A stretch of 64,000 nt of DNA from Paenibacillus glycanilyticus (GTDB taxonomy: Bacteria > Bacillota > Bacilli > Paenibacillales > Paenibacillaceae): assembly GCF_023715145.1 (NCBI RefSeq), contig NZ_JAMBNP010000001.1, forward strand, positions 434,001 through 498,000, read 5' to 3'. Shown here one piece after another: positions 16,226 to 24,686 of this stretch (its first letter is position 1; the number at the start of each line of letters is the position of its first letter). The position numbers and the translations under genes are program-made. The notes under the pieces were generated by a model that saw nothing but the letters and a program-made list of their open reading frames with translations, ran no database searches and was not told the origin of the DNA.

Positions 16226-16263
16226 GCAACAGGTTGCATTATCGGACCTGTTGCTTTTGTTTT
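16226..16263 (+). terminator. Terminator of the small gene
   Basis: GCAACAGGT / ACCTGTTGC stem with an 11-base loop, then TTTTGTTTT. Confidence 0.85.
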
Positions 16264-16346
16264 CAAGATTGCATAATCCCCTCTTGCTTATAGCCCCTCA
16301 TGATCTTACCTTCGCGAACCCAGTCGTTGCACAGCTCCGTATTCAT

Positions 16347-16619
16347 TTATAGCTCACGATTCCAATTGTCTTTGATTTTTTTAATATCCTTGGCAATGGA
16401 GATTTCAACTTCTGCAAAAATTAAATATCCAACTCCAGCGATTAATGCAATCAAACTCATGATTAATGGTCCATTGCCTACAGACTCTAACATTTCATCA
16501 AATAATTGACGGTTCCAAGAGGTAACTCCTGATCCAAAGATGGCAGCCGATAGATACCTTATTCCATAAAGAAAGGCCGAGATACATAATAGAATGACGC
16601 CAACCGTTCTTCTTTGCAT
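16347..16619 (-). CDS. Small two-helix membrane protein
   Basis: 90 residues, ATG with AAGGAGG 5 bp ahead. One hydrophobic helix at about 7-28 (GVILLCISAFLYGIRYLSAA) and one at about 50-72, then a charged C-terminal tail (DIKKIKDNW). No known domain. Flanked by the convergent small gene and the TagA-type glycosyltransferase gene; no functional link is evident. Confidence 0.7.
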   Translation of the reverse strand: MQRRTVGVILLCISAFLYGIRYLSAAIFGSGVTSWNRQLFDEMLESVGNGPLIMSLIALIAGVGYLIFAEVEISIAKDIKKIKDNWNREL

Positions 16620-16694
16620 AGTTTCCTCCTTAATTTGTCTTACTTATATAAGGACGAAGAGCTGCCGATTATTACCCGACAATACTCGCGCCAA

Positions 16695-17444
16695 TTACTT
16701 TTTTATGATTGCTCGATAAAAAAACTTTGGTAACGCAGATTGTCGCCGCCACCGTGATTTTTGCCCCTTTGCAACAGGAACTGTAAGTAGCCTATGCAGC
16801 CATTCCAGATTCAATTCTTTCCAAATAGGAGGTGTAGTCTTTACTTTACCAGCAAGTACATCTAGACTTCCCCCAACACCAAAAACAACCTTAACACCAT
16901 CAAGTTTATGCTTATTCTTATAAATCCACTTGTCAGTGTAGGGTGCACCCATTGCAATAATAAGTACATCAGGTTTGGAATGCTGAATTTCCCTCAGAAT
17001 GTTTGTCTCTATGTCTTGGGAGAAGAAACCATTATGCCGTCCTGCAACTACCACGTTTGGATATAGTTTGCGAATCTCATCTACGGCTTTTTGATTCGTT
17101 TCCTCATCCGTACCAAGAAAATAGAAACTCCAACCTTTTACGTTCCCACTGTCTAAGAGACGAAGTAGTAAATCAAAACCAGTGACACGCTCAGAAATGG
17201 GATCCCTTTTTCTTTTGGAAGCCATGACAATTCCAACCCCGTCCGGAGTTATCAAATCCGCTTCTTTCATTATTACTTGAAGCAACTCATCCGTCTCATG
17301 TGCAATTGTGATCTCTGGATTCGCAGTTATTAAATGAAACATCTTTGGCCTTTCTTTACCGATATGATCATTTAACAGTTGTGTCGTTTCATTCAGCGTT
17401 AGTTTTGAAAAGGGCACTCCCAATATATTTACTGAGCCTTTCAT
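16695..17444 (-). CDS. WecG/TagA/CpsF-family glycosyltransferase (GT26)
   Basis: About 249 residues. Family motifs are visible in order: NILGVPFSKLT, LITANPEITIAHE, LITPDGVGIVMASK, VLIIAMGAPYTDKWIYK and FGVGGSLDVLAGKV, then LNLEWLHRLL near the end. TagA-type enzymes add N-acetylmannosamine to a lipid-linked GlcNAc in wall teichoic acid; WecG/CpsF members serve other surface glycans. The usual RAP after GKV is replaced by KTTPP. Start ATG 17444 is chosen because AAAGGTGA lies 6 bp ahead. No other glycan genes adjoin, so the product glycan is uncertain. Confidence 0.88.
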   Translation of the reverse strand: MKGSVNILGVPFSKLTLNETTQLLNDHIGKERPKMFHLITANPEITIAHETDELLQVIMKEADLITPDGVGIVMASKRKRDPISERVTGFDLLLRLLDSGNVKGWSFYFLGTDEETNQKAVDEIRKLYPNVVVAGRHNGFFSQDIETNILREIQHSKPDVLIIAMGAPYTDKWIYKNKHKLDGVKVVFGVGGSLDVLAGKVKTTPPIWKELNLEWLHRLLTVPVAKGQKSRWRRQSALPKFFYRAIIKK

Positions 17445-17561
17445 ATACTCACCTTTCCACTTGTGGGATATACGAACTGTAATAAGCAATATTTGTCTTG
17501 CTCAATAAATCACCTCATTTGAAATAATACCACATATTGGAACCACTTTAACCTTTGTACC

Positions 17562-17586
17562 GACAAAAAAAGCAGCAAACGCTGCG
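17562..17586 (-). terminator. Terminator of the BsuPI-like lipoprotein gene
   Basis: On the minus strand GCAGC-GTTT-GCTGC is followed by seven T. The stem is short. Confidence 0.7.
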
Positions 17587-17644
17587 CTCTGTTTCATGTT
17601 TCAAATCTATTGACATACATTAATCCGTTTTAGAAGAACGATTG

Positions 17645-18181
17645 TCATTTAACCAGTGTTGTCTGTGTTTTTACACTTAGACATTTAATTGAAGCAGAAT
17701 GATTATTTCCAGTCATATCTAAATCTTCTGGCAATTTCACTTCTATATCGTACTTTCCGGGTCGTGCAGTCTTTAGACCAGACTCTTCATATACTTTAGC
17801 AACAAAAATGTGTGTATCTTCTACGGTTTGACCAGGTTTTAATTGAGATGTACCTAGGTCATCCGTACATGGCCCATACGGTTTTATCGCTAATTCAGCG
17901 TTTGTTTTGACATTAGATATTTTTACGATTGCACGGTTAGGACAACTAGAACTGCCTGATACATAGTTTATCGATTCTTCTCCCAAGTTTGTTATTCTTG
18001 TATTTACTACGATTTCATCATTCCTATCATAGCTGTTCTTATTCAAATTTATCTCATACGCCAACTCTCCAACTGTTTCCTTATATGTAGCCGGCTTTCC
18101 TACGGTTGCTTCATTGCCCGCCGAACATCCCGCTGTAATTACACATAATATAATTAGAATTAATATTCGTTTCAATATCAT
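17645..18181 (-). CDS. Lipoprotein with a BsuPI-like beta-sandwich domain
   Basis: 178 residues; lipobox ITAGC with Cys at about 19, then a low-complexity linker. The body has an immunoglobulin-like pattern (IVVNTRITNLGEESINYVSG, LKPGQTVEDTHIFVAKV, ARPGKYDIEVKLP) resembling the BsuPI intracellular proteinase inhibitor fold seen in many secreted Bacillales proteins. Likely surface-bound; function unknown. Two Cys in the body (SSCPNR, YGPCTDD) could pair. Single gene with its own terminator. Confidence 0.75.
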   Translation of the reverse strand: MILKRILILIILCVITAGCSAGNEATVGKPATYKETVGELAYEINLNKNSYDRNDEIVVNTRITNLGEESINYVSGSSSCPNRAIVKISNVKTNAELAIKPYGPCTDDLGTSQLKPGQTVEDTHIFVAKVYEESGLKTARPGKYDIEVKLPEDLDMTGNNHSASIKCLSVKTQTTLVK

Positions 18182-18308
18182 CTTCTCCTAGACTTTTATT
18201 GAGTCTATTTGTTTATTACACTTTCCTTCATAGTAGACGATAATATTTGATTTCTTGTTGCGTAAAAAGGACACAACATGAAGCGCAAATTCATATCACC
18301 CCCGAAAC

Positions 18309-18333
18309 CAAAAGAAGCCGCGATATACGCGGC
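18309..18333 (-). terminator. Probable terminator of cwlJ
   Basis: GCCGCG-TATAT-CGCGGC on the minus strand followed by TTCTTTT, 33 bp after the cwlJ stop. Confidence 0.65.
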
Positions 18334-18365
18334 ACTCATCTAATGAGCTCTTTTCATTGATATCA

Positions 18366-18806
18366 TTACGTATTATAAATATTTTCGCATTCTTTCGTGG
18401 TCGGTTGATAGAAGCAATGCTTCTTCCATCGTCCAACGAACGGCTGATTATACCAAGTTGGCGGACATGGTCCGGGATTGTCGAACGATCCTGGACGGAA
18501 ATACCACAGCGAGAATTCGCCTGGCCAATTCCTCTCTCCGTTTACAGCCCGTTGCGCTAGACGGCGCTCCCTGTCTCTTGCTCCTTGATAATACAAACTA
18601 TGCTGCAACGCCTCGAATGCATGCGGCTGGTTGATCATTTGGGGAATTGTCCGGATATCTCTAAAGTCGGAGCAATTGCCTCTTATTCGGTTAATGCCAA
18701 CGTTGCCAACAAGGAGCATGCCCATTTCGCCTTCGGTCTCAGCTTCAGCGCGAAGCAACCTTGCCAACATATCAATATCCTGACTCCTGGCTTTTACGAC
18801 TGCCAT
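18366..18806 (-). CDS. cwlJ: Spore cortex-lytic cell wall hydrolase CwlJ
   Basis: 146 residues, no signal peptide, as in Bacillus CwlJ. Matches the SleB/CwlJ catalytic domain along its whole length: MLARLLRAEAETEGEMGM with the catalytic Glu, LLVGNVGINRIRGNCSDF, FSLWYFRPGS, CPPTWYNQPFVGRWKKHC and the ending TKECENIYNT. CwlJ degrades muramic-lactam cortex peptidoglycan during germination and is activated by Ca-dipicolinate. ATG with AGAGGTGAG ahead. In Bacillus it is paired with gerQ; no gerQ is visible here. Strong evidence that the host sporulates. Confidence 0.93.
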   Translation of the reverse strand: MAVVKARSQDIDMLARLLRAEAETEGEMGMLLVGNVGINRIRGNCSDFRDIRTIPQMINQPHAFEALQHSLYYQGARDRERRLAQRAVNGERNWPGEFSLWYFRPGSFDNPGPCPPTWYNQPFVGRWKKHCFYQPTTKECENIYNT

Positions 18807-18922
18807 TGACTCACCTCTTTAGATTTCTAGACTCATCATATTGTAGGTGAAGCGGAAGTGTTCCTCCGGCAGTAGAGAGGGCGATAATAAATACCCGTCC
18901 CGCCTAGCCCGTTAGCTTCATT

Positions 18923-18952
18923 AAAAAAAGGGAGCAACTGCCGTTGCGCCCC
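18923..18952 (-). terminator. Terminator of the three-helix membrane protein gene
   Basis: On the minus strand GGG-GCAAC / GTTGC-CCC with a short loop, followed by seven T. Confidence 0.75.
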
Positions 18953-18976
18953 GTATGCCTGCCATTCCGTATTCTT

Positions 18977-19264
18977 TTATAAATAGTTGTATATCGCCCA
19001 GGCGCATGCTCCCGCTCCCAAGATGCATGCCCAAAAAAGACCGTAAATCTTTCGAAACGAACGATTTACGTACGCCTTTCGCAGCAAAATCTCGTTCACA
19101 ATGATAAGGATGAGTCCGAGTAATGGATAAACTCCCCAAATGGCAAGCAGTGTATGGGCTGACTCTCCGGTATCATTGAATAGAAAAGCGATGGCGAGCA
19201 ACAGCAGCGCGCCGATTGTAGCCAGCACTAATAAAACGCGGATAGAGTAAGCCAGCACCTTCAT
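18977..19264 (-). CDS. Small membrane protein, three predicted helices
   Basis: 95 residues, ATG with GGAGG 7 bp ahead. Hydrophobic segments at about 7-29, 37-59 and 72-93, with a basic loop (RKAYVNRSFRK). No domain recognised. Monocistronic between hairpins. Confidence 0.7.
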   Translation of the reverse strand: MKVLAYSIRVLLVLATIGALLLLAIAFLFNDTGESAHTLLAIWGVYPLLGLILIIVNEILLRKAYVNRSFRKIYGLFWACILGAGACAWAIYNYL

Positions 19265-19375
19265 GTTATTGCCTCCACCGACCGTTTATTTGAATTCATT
19301 GCCAGTAAAAGCGATTGCGATAGCAAGAAAAGCAAAGTACCAAGTAAAAATACCCCTACAAACGCAAAAATAATA

Positions 19376-19401
19376 GAAAGGAGAACCGTAATTCTCCTTT
19401 C
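19376..19401 (-). terminator. Terminator of the NmrA-like gene
   Basis: GAAAGGAGAA / TTCTCCTTTC, a perfect 10-bp stem with a 6-base loop, followed on the minus strand by TATTATTTTT. Confidence 0.75.
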
Positions 19402-19424
19402 CATATCTTTAAGCCTTAAGATTT

Positions 19425-20174
19425 TTAACGGTTGAGCCAATCACGGAAATGCGTCGTAGTGATGGTCACGGGTCTATCTCCATTTGGAACAAGAGACTGA
19501 TCATTGACCTGTACGGAACCGTAATAAGGCGCGTTATCATCCGTGATCACCTGACGTTTATCTTGCGTTGCATTAAAGTGTTGTCGAATGAATTCATCCA
19601 TAGGAATCTGATCCGGACCCGCTACATCGACAATACCGTCAGCTGGTGCTCTAAGCGTGAAATCAGTCACCGCGCTTGCAACATCGTCTGACACGATAGG
19701 CTGCATGAGGGCAGAAGGCAGACGAACGGTTTCCCCATTTGTCGCCACATCGGCGATGCCGCCGACAAATTCGAAGAACTGCGTTGCGCGGACAATCGTA
19801 TAAGGAATTTTGGAATTCTCGATCAGCTCTTCTTGAGCCTTCTTCGCACGGAAATAGCCGCTCTGCAGAAGACGCTCGGTTCCAACAACGGACAACGCAA
19901 CATGATGACTTACGCCAGCAGCTGCTTCAGCAGCAAGGAGATTGCGGGTAGAAGTCTCAAAGAACTCCAGTACCGCCTGGTCCTCCCACGAAGGCGCATT
20001 GGACACGTCAACGACAACCTGTGCGCCGCTGAGCGCTTCTGCCAATCCCTCGCCAGTGATCGTGTTGACACCTAAGGAAGGTGATGCCGCTACTGCCTCG
20101 TGGCCACGCTCACGAAGGTTATTTACAACTTTTTTGCCAATTAATCCACTGCCGCCAATGACTACAATTTTCAT
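19425..20174 (-). CDS. NmrA/NAD(P)-binding atypical SDR (SnoaL-free quinone-oxidoreductase-like)
   Basis: 249 residues. The N-terminus KIVVIGGSGLIGKKVVNNL is a G-x-x-G-x-x-G Rossmann loop. The catalytic Tyr-x-x-x-Lys of classical SDRs is represented only by YFRAKKAQEE, in the pattern of the NmrA/QOR2-like branch, and PYTIVRATQFFEFVGGI is conserved in that branch. Probably NAD(P)H-dependent quinone reduction or redox sensing. ATG with CTAGGAGG ahead. Adjacent to namA in the same orientation, though separated by 359 bp and a terminator. Confidence 0.85.
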   Translation of the reverse strand: MKIVVIGGSGLIGKKVVNNLRERGHEAVAASPSLGVNTITGEGLAEALSGAQVVVDVSNAPSWEDQAVLEFFETSTRNLLAAEAAAGVSHHVALSVVGTERLLQSGYFRAKKAQEELIENSKIPYTIVRATQFFEFVGGIADVATNGETVRLPSALMQPIVSDDVASAVTDFTLRAPADGIVDVAGPDQIPMDEFIRQHFNATQDKRQVITDDNAPYYGSVQVNDQSLVPNGDRPVTITTTHFRDWLNR

Positions 20175-20392
20175 ATGAATCCTCCTAGTTGTTTTTGCTC
20201 TTATAGAGCTGGTGTTGCCCGAGAAAAGTGCTTAAAAAATGGAAGCATGCATTGCTTCGGCAACTCGTTTTCCTGACGTAGATTAAGACAACTGGGGATC
20301 GCAATTTGTGACATGCGCAATATAAATCACTTTTTTCGGCTAAAATTCTCCGTTCATTTTGTCTCAAAAAACGGATTATTATACAGATTTAC

Positions 20393-20424
20393 AGGTGCAG
20401 CTTTTAATGAAAAAAGCCGCACCT
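20393..20424. repeat. Hairpin within the 359-bp namA-NmrA gap
   Basis: AGGTGCAGCTTTT / AAAAGCCGCACCT: 13-bp stem with one mismatch and a 6-base loop. No T-tract follows on either strand. The rest of 20175-20470 shows no gene or motif I can support. Confidence 0.5.
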
Positions 20425-20470
20425 TTGCGGGTTCCGCTGTATATGTACTTTCGCTGTCATCGATAAACAC

Positions 20471-20504
20471 AAAAAAAGAAGCACTCGCTATAAGCAAGTG
20501 CTTC
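20471..20504 (-). terminator. Terminator of namA
   Basis: GAAGCACT-(TGC/GCG)-AGTGCTTC stem followed on the minus strand by seven T. Confidence 0.88.
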
Positions 20505-20533
20505 TGAGCAGATTAATTTCCGTATGGAATCAA

Positions 20534-21571
20534 TTATCTATTTAAATCCTTAAAGCCAATGCCGTATACGCCAGGGAACGAGATCTCCTTGCCTAGCTTT
20601 GTTGCGGCTTCCAAGGTCCAATAAGGATTGCGCAGCATCCCTCTCCCCACGGCAACAAGATCAGCGTCTTCGTTGCCAACAACGGCATTCGCAAGGGCTG
20701 GCTCATCCAGTCTGCCTACCGCGATGACCGGAACGTCAAGGCCTTGCTTGATTGCCCTTGCCATCGGTACTTGATACGCGACATGCGTACCCGGTTTGCC
20801 GTGCGCAAGAATTGGCCCTTCTCCCCCCGAGCTTACGTGGAACATATCTACGCCAGCCTCTTTATAAACTTTTGAAAAGGCAACGCTCTCCTCGATTCCA
20901 TACCCCCCATCCACGTATTCTTTAGCGGTAATCCTCATGATTAAAGGCATGCCATCTGGCATTGCGCTCTTGACGGCATGGATGACCTCCACGCCAAACA
21001 AATTTAAATCCTTGCCATACTCGTCATTCCGTTTATTCGTATATGGCGATTGGAACTGATGAATTAAATAACCATGCGCGCCATGGATTTCAATCGTATC
21101 CACTCCCGCTTTCACGGCGCGTTCGGCCGTTTTGCGGAATTTTTCCACCATCTCCTTCACTTCGCCTGTTGTCAGCTCTCTAGGCGTTTTGGATTTTTCA
21201 TCGTACGGGATTGCAGAAGGAGCAACCGGAACGTCCGCATCTTCCGCTTTGCGTCCAGCATGCGCAATTTGTATGCCCACCTTTGCCCCGAACTGGTGGC
21301 AGGCATCAACGATGCGTTTCAGTGGCGCAATCTGATCATCGGACCATAAGCCGAGGTCGAAATTCGTAATCCGCCCATCCGGCTCAACATCGGTCATTTC
21401 AATAATGATGAGGCCAGCTCCGCCAATTGCCCGGCTGACATAGTGATGGTAATGCCAATCCGTCACGATTCCATCCATGTTCTGCACGGCATATTGACAC
21501 ATTGGAGGCATAACTACACGGTTTTTCAATTCAAGATTTTTGATTTGAAAAGAATTGAATAATGGCTTCAA
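20534..21571 (-). CDS. namA: NADPH dehydrogenase NamA (YqjM-type old yellow enzyme)
   Basis: 345 residues, full length. FMN-binding TIM barrel of the thermophilic-like OYE class: VMPPMCQYA with the redox-tuning Cys, QIAHAGRKA, the active-site pair in IEIHGAHGYLIHQFQSP and the flavin-phosphate loop VAVGRGMLRNPYW. Reduces activated C=C bonds of enones, nitro-compounds and maleimides with NADPH. TTG start with TAGGAGTG 7 bp ahead. A broken OYE relative lies near 52.6 kb. Function fits the electrophile-defence theme of this region. Confidence 0.95.
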   Translation of the reverse strand: MKPLFNSFQIKNLELKNRVVMPPMCQYAVQNMDGIVTDWHYHHYVSRAIGGAGLIIIEMTDVEPDGRITNFDLGLWSDDQIAPLKRIVDACHQFGAKVGIQIAHAGRKAEDADVPVAPSAIPYDEKSKTPRELTTGEVKEMVEKFRKTAERAVKAGVDTIEIHGAHGYLIHQFQSPYTNKRNDEYGKDLNLFGVEVIHAVKSAMPDGMPLIMRITAKEYVDGGYGIEESVAFSKVYKEAGVDMFHVSSGGEGPILAHGKPGTHVAYQVPMARAIKQGLDVPVIAVGRLDEPALANAVVGNEDADLVAVGRGMLRNPYWTLEAATKLGKEISFPGVYGIGFKDLNR

Positions 21572-21600
21572 CTGGCTTCACTCCTAGATTTATATTTGAA

Positions 21601-22635
21601 TTACTTTCTGGCAGCCTCGTACAGCTTCTGCGCCAAGTAGCCAGGCTGCGCGTACGCTGTAGTCATATGATCGCCTTCGCCAACAACAAGCCGGAATTGG
21701 TCCAAATGGCTCGACTGAGCGGGATGGAAGCCATACTTCTCTCCCTGCGGCGTCACGTTGTCCGAATTTAAATACAGATAGCTTTTCGGAATATTTAAAC
21801 TGTAAAATTTCTTCAGATCCAGCTTCTGGACAAGCGGGGTCGCAGGCTCCGGTTTAGCGTTTTTATAAATCGACTTGGCAAGGCTGTCGCTCGCTGTATT
21901 TACGAAGCCTTCACGGAAGATCGGGTATGGCAGGTTAATGGTTCCGTTGCCGGATGCTTCAGCCAATTGACCAAACGCCTTCTGAAGCTCAGGCGGGAAT
22001 TGGTCGCTGACGCTTTGTCCATCAAGCGGAACAAAGGCATCAAAGAATACTAAACGGCTGATCCGGTCCGGCATCTGCTCCGCGACTTTCTGGATAACCG
22101 TGCCGCCGAAGCTGTGACCGACCAGGACGATATTTTTCAAATTCTTCGATGCCATATAGTCCGTTACGGACTTCACGATATCCTCATGCTTCACGGCTGG
22201 ATCATATAATTTACCGTGACCGGCATACTCTGGCGCATATACGGTATGGCCCTTTCTTCTCAATTCGGCAGCGGTCTTATCCCAGAAGCTTGCATCCGCC
22301 CAGGAACCGTGCACAAGAACAAAGGTCATAGCCTCTTGTTTATTCGCTTTGGCTGCTGCCTCTGCAATCGTGCCGGAATTGGCGTAAAATAGACCGTTTT
22401 GAAGTTTAGGTTTAAAAGCGTTTTGTCCATCGATTTGCAAATAACCCGTCGACGAGTCGTAATAAAGCCGTTCCGGAGCGATTTGATACTTGCTCGATAA
22501 CGTTGTATTCACCGGCACAAGGCTGCTTGAGGCATCTCTGGCTTGAACAAAGCTGCTTGTCCCCAATTGCGCGCCACCTACCAGAATTGTTGCTGCCAAT
22601 GCAGCTCCTACCCATTTTTTGTTCATTTTCATCAT
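21601..22635 (-). CDS. Secreted alpha/beta hydrolase (tandem copy 1)
   Basis: About 344 residues; start ATG 22635 chosen since AAAGGGGAG lies 8 bp ahead. A Sec signal peptide (WVGAALAATILVGGAQL, cleavage likely after VQA) precedes a linker of about 70 residues, then an alpha/beta hydrolase with VLVHGSWADASFWDKTA, the nucleophile elbow GHSFGG and a late His in VVGEGDHMTTAY. Probably an exported esterase or signal-degrading hydrolase. The neighbour at 22.9 kb is a close tandem paralogue, anchored as a lipoprotein instead. Confidence 0.88.
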   Translation of the reverse strand: MMKMNKKWVGAALAATILVGGAQLGTSSFVQARDASSSLVPVNTTLSSKYQIAPERLYYDSSTGYLQIDGQNAFKPKLQNGLFYANSGTIAEAAAKANKQEAMTFVLVHGSWADASFWDKTAAELRRKGHTVYAPEYAGHGKLYDPAVKHEDIVKSVTDYMASKNLKNIVLVGHSFGGTVIQKVAEQMPDRISRLVFFDAFVPLDGQSVSDQFPPELQKAFGQLAEASGNGTINLPYPIFREGFVNTASDSLAKSIYKNAKPEPATPLVQKLDLKKFYSLNIPKSYLYLNSDNVTPQGEKYGFHPAQSSHLDQFRLVVGEGDHMTTAYAQPGYLAQKLYEAARK

Positions 22636-22805
22636 GTCTAAAGCTCCCCTTTGCATAGTTAATTGATATTCTTGAATTCATCCTATTGGCTTGACTAGTT
22701 GTTGCAGCCGCTGCTTACAGATACGATAATAACAGCCTGAAAAAAATTAGACTGTAACAATGTCACACTAGAGATAAGGGCAATTTTGCCATTCAATCAA
22801 AACGC

Positions 22806-22860
22806 AAATAGAACCTCGCTTGCAGCCCAAGTCCCGCGGGCTGTAAGTGAGGTTCTATTT
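22806..22860 (-). terminator. Long hairpin after tandem hydrolase copy 2
   Basis: A 23-bp stem, AAATAGAACCTC-(G/A)-CTT-CAGCCC against its complement with two mismatches, 32 bp after the stop. A weak T-rich stretch follows on the minus strand. Confidence 0.75.
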
Positions 22861-22891
22861 ACGCTGTTCATGTTTATGTTTCTGCAGATTC

Positions 22892-23803
22892 TTATTTCCT
22901 GCCTGCTTCATACAGCTTTTGCGCCAGATAACCAGGCTGCGCATAGGCCGTAGTCATATGATCGCCTTCCCCGACGATAAGCCGGAATTGGCCCAAATGA
23001 CTGGATTGACCAGGATGGAAGCCGTATTTTTCTCCCTGCGGCGTAACATTATCGGAAGTTAAATACAGATAGCTTTTCGGAATTTTCAAGCCATAAAATT
23101 TCTTGAGATCAAGCTTTTGAATAAGCGGCGTTGCCGGCTCCGGTTTTGCGCTTTTGTATATCGACTTGGCAAGACTCGCGCTGGCCGTATTCGCAAAACC
23201 TTCCCGGAAGGACGCAAATGGCAGGTTGATCGTACCATTGCCGGATTGTTCAACTAATTGCCCGAATACTTTTTGAAGCTCAGGCGGGAATTGCTCGCTG
23301 ACATTTTGTCCATCGAGCGGTACGAACGCATCAAAGAATACGAGACGGTTTATCCGATTTGGCACCTTTTCTGCCACCTTCTGAATAACGGTACCCCCAA
23401 AGCTGTGTCCGACCAGGACGATATTCTTCAAATTCTTTGTTGCAATATAGTCCGTAACGGACTTCACAATATCTTCATGCTTTACAGACGGATTATATAA
23501 TTTACCATGCCCGGCATATTCCGGAGCGTATACCGTATGCCCATTTCTTCTTAGTTCGGCAGCGGTTTTATCCCAGAAGCTTGCATCCGCCCAGGAGCCA
23601 TGTATAAGCACAAATGTTAAAGGCTCTTGTCTGGCGGTATTAGCTGCTGCCTCTACAATCGTTCTTGGATTAGCTTGGGATACGATATTTTTAGCTTGGG
23701 GCTTCATCGTATTCTGATCATTATTTTGTGCGCATCCAGTAGCCCCGCTTAGCAGGATCGTTGTTCCTAATACTGCTCCTATCCATTTCTTGGCTGTCTC
23801 CAT
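22892..23803 (-). CDS. Lipoprotein alpha/beta hydrolase (tandem copy 2)
   Basis: About 303 residues from ATG 23803 (AAAGGTGG 9 bp ahead). Signal with lipobox SGATGC, so the protein is tethered to the outer face of the membrane. The catalytic domain repeats that of the neighbour nearly residue for residue: LIHGSWADASFWDKTAAELR, GHSFGG, VGEGDHMTTAYAQPG. It lacks most of the linker found in copy 1. A recent tandem duplication with changed export is the simplest reading. Substrate unknown. Confidence 0.88.
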   Translation of the reverse strand: METAKKWIGAVLGTTILLSGATGCAQNNDQNTMKPQAKNIVSQANPRTIVEAAANTARQEPLTFVLIHGSWADASFWDKTAAELRRNGHTVYAPEYAGHGKLYNPSVKHEDIVKSVTDYIATKNLKNIVLVGHSFGGTVIQKVAEKVPNRINRLVFFDAFVPLDGQNVSEQFPPELQKVFGQLVEQSGNGTINLPFASFREGFANTASASLAKSIYKSAKPEPATPLIQKLDLKKFYGLKIPKSYLYLTSDNVTPQGEKYGFHPGQSSHLGQFRLIVGEGDHMTTAYAQPGYLAQKLYEAGRK

Positions 23804-23912
23804 ATGATGAACCCACCTTTTAAATGAATTTGAAAATAAAGACTTCAACGTATCACTAATTTTAGCGATCTTGGCTAATCCGATACCTGTTAATTAAAGT
23901 ATTGCCGGCAAG

Positions 23913-23955
23913 TGAAAAGGGAAGAAACAGGACATACCTGTTTCTTCCCTTTTCA
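23913..23955 (-). terminator. Terminator of the NTTRR-F1-like protein gene
   Basis: A perfect 19-bp stem, TGAAAAGGGAAGAAACAGG and its complement, with a 5-base loop. The T-run is inside the stem. Confidence 0.8.
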
Positions 23956-23995
23956 TTCTTGCACGCCCCTGTGCGGGACGGGATAGCACTTCTGA

Positions 23996-24478
23996 TTAGC
24001 CAAGGTCCAAAGCGCTGTTGAGAAGCTGGACATCATCGACGAACAAGTCCACGGAATTGGCCAGCGAGCTGTTCATAATGAAGATTTGCGCAATCGTCGC
24101 TCCCGAGAAGGCCGGTTCCACGTTGAAGTAGGCCGTCTTCCAGTTATTCGCCGTGCCGTCCGGCAGGCGGGATGGCACGGTAGCTACAAGTCCCGTATTC
24201 TGAAAGACTAACCCGCTCGTGAAGTAAAAGACGCCTATAATGACGGACGGTCCAAGACCGGAGCCGTTCTTCGACAAGGATACCATCAGCTCGAAGCTGT
24301 TGCTGTCGGGTACGCTAACGAGCTTATAGATATAAGAGCCTGACGTACCTCCTGCAACCTGGGCGGAGTTCAAGCCGGTATTGCTGTAGGTTGTATTGAG
24401 GTTTACCGTCCCCGAGGTCACCCACCCCGTCAGTCCCGATTCGAATCCGCTGTTCGTGACGTAATTAATGATGCTCAT
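23996..24478 (-). CDS. NTTRR-F1-like beta-sandwich surface protein
   Basis: About 160 residues, no signal peptide. Starts IINYVTNSGFESGLTGWVTS and continues as a jelly-roll (SNTGLNSAQVAGGTSGSYIY, FNVEPAFSGATIAQIFIMNS, DLFVDDVQLL), the layout of NTTRR-F1/CBM_4_9-type domains that often head collagen-like exosporium proteins of Bacillales. Here the domain stands alone. Start at ATG 24478: the upstream ATG (24496) contains the ribosome site AGGGGG within its own codons. A spore-surface or sugar-binding role is inferred. Confidence 0.7.
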   Translation of the reverse strand: MSIINYVTNSGFESGLTGWVTSGTVNLNTTYSNTGLNSAQVAGGTSGSYIYKLVSVPDSNSFELMVSLSKNGSGLGPSVIIGVFYFTSGLVFQNTGLVATVPSRLPDGTANNWKTAYFNVEPAFSGATIAQIFIMNSSLANSVDLFVDDVQLLNSALDLG

Positions 24479-24643
24479 CGCATGTTTCCCCCTCATAGTT
24501 GATTGTGAAGCTATCTCATACTATGAAGGCTTGTACGGCTTGGTTCTTCCAATGCTCCTGTCTTGAAGCCCATTTAATAGATTTCATCAAAATGGCATAT
24601 CGGGCATTGGAGATAACGGGACTCTTGAAGCCAAGTTAACACA

Positions 24644-24677
24644 TAGAAACAGCCTGCCAGGGATTCCCGGCAGGCTG
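24644..24677 (-). terminator. Hairpin at the end of the barrel-tail protein gene
   Basis: CAGCCTGCC / GGCAGGCTG, perfect 9-bp stem, then GTTTCTATG on the minus strand. Confidence 0.65.
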
Positions 24678-24686
24678 AGCCATGCA

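Noticed and set aside
18921..19139. 72-codon minus-strand frame overlapping the three-helix membrane protein
   Set aside because: Out of frame with the hydrophobic protein that has the ribosome site; runs through the terminator.
20313..20507. 64-codon plus-strand frame between the NmrA-like and namA genes
   Set aside because: Crosses two hairpins including a terminator and has no ribosome site.
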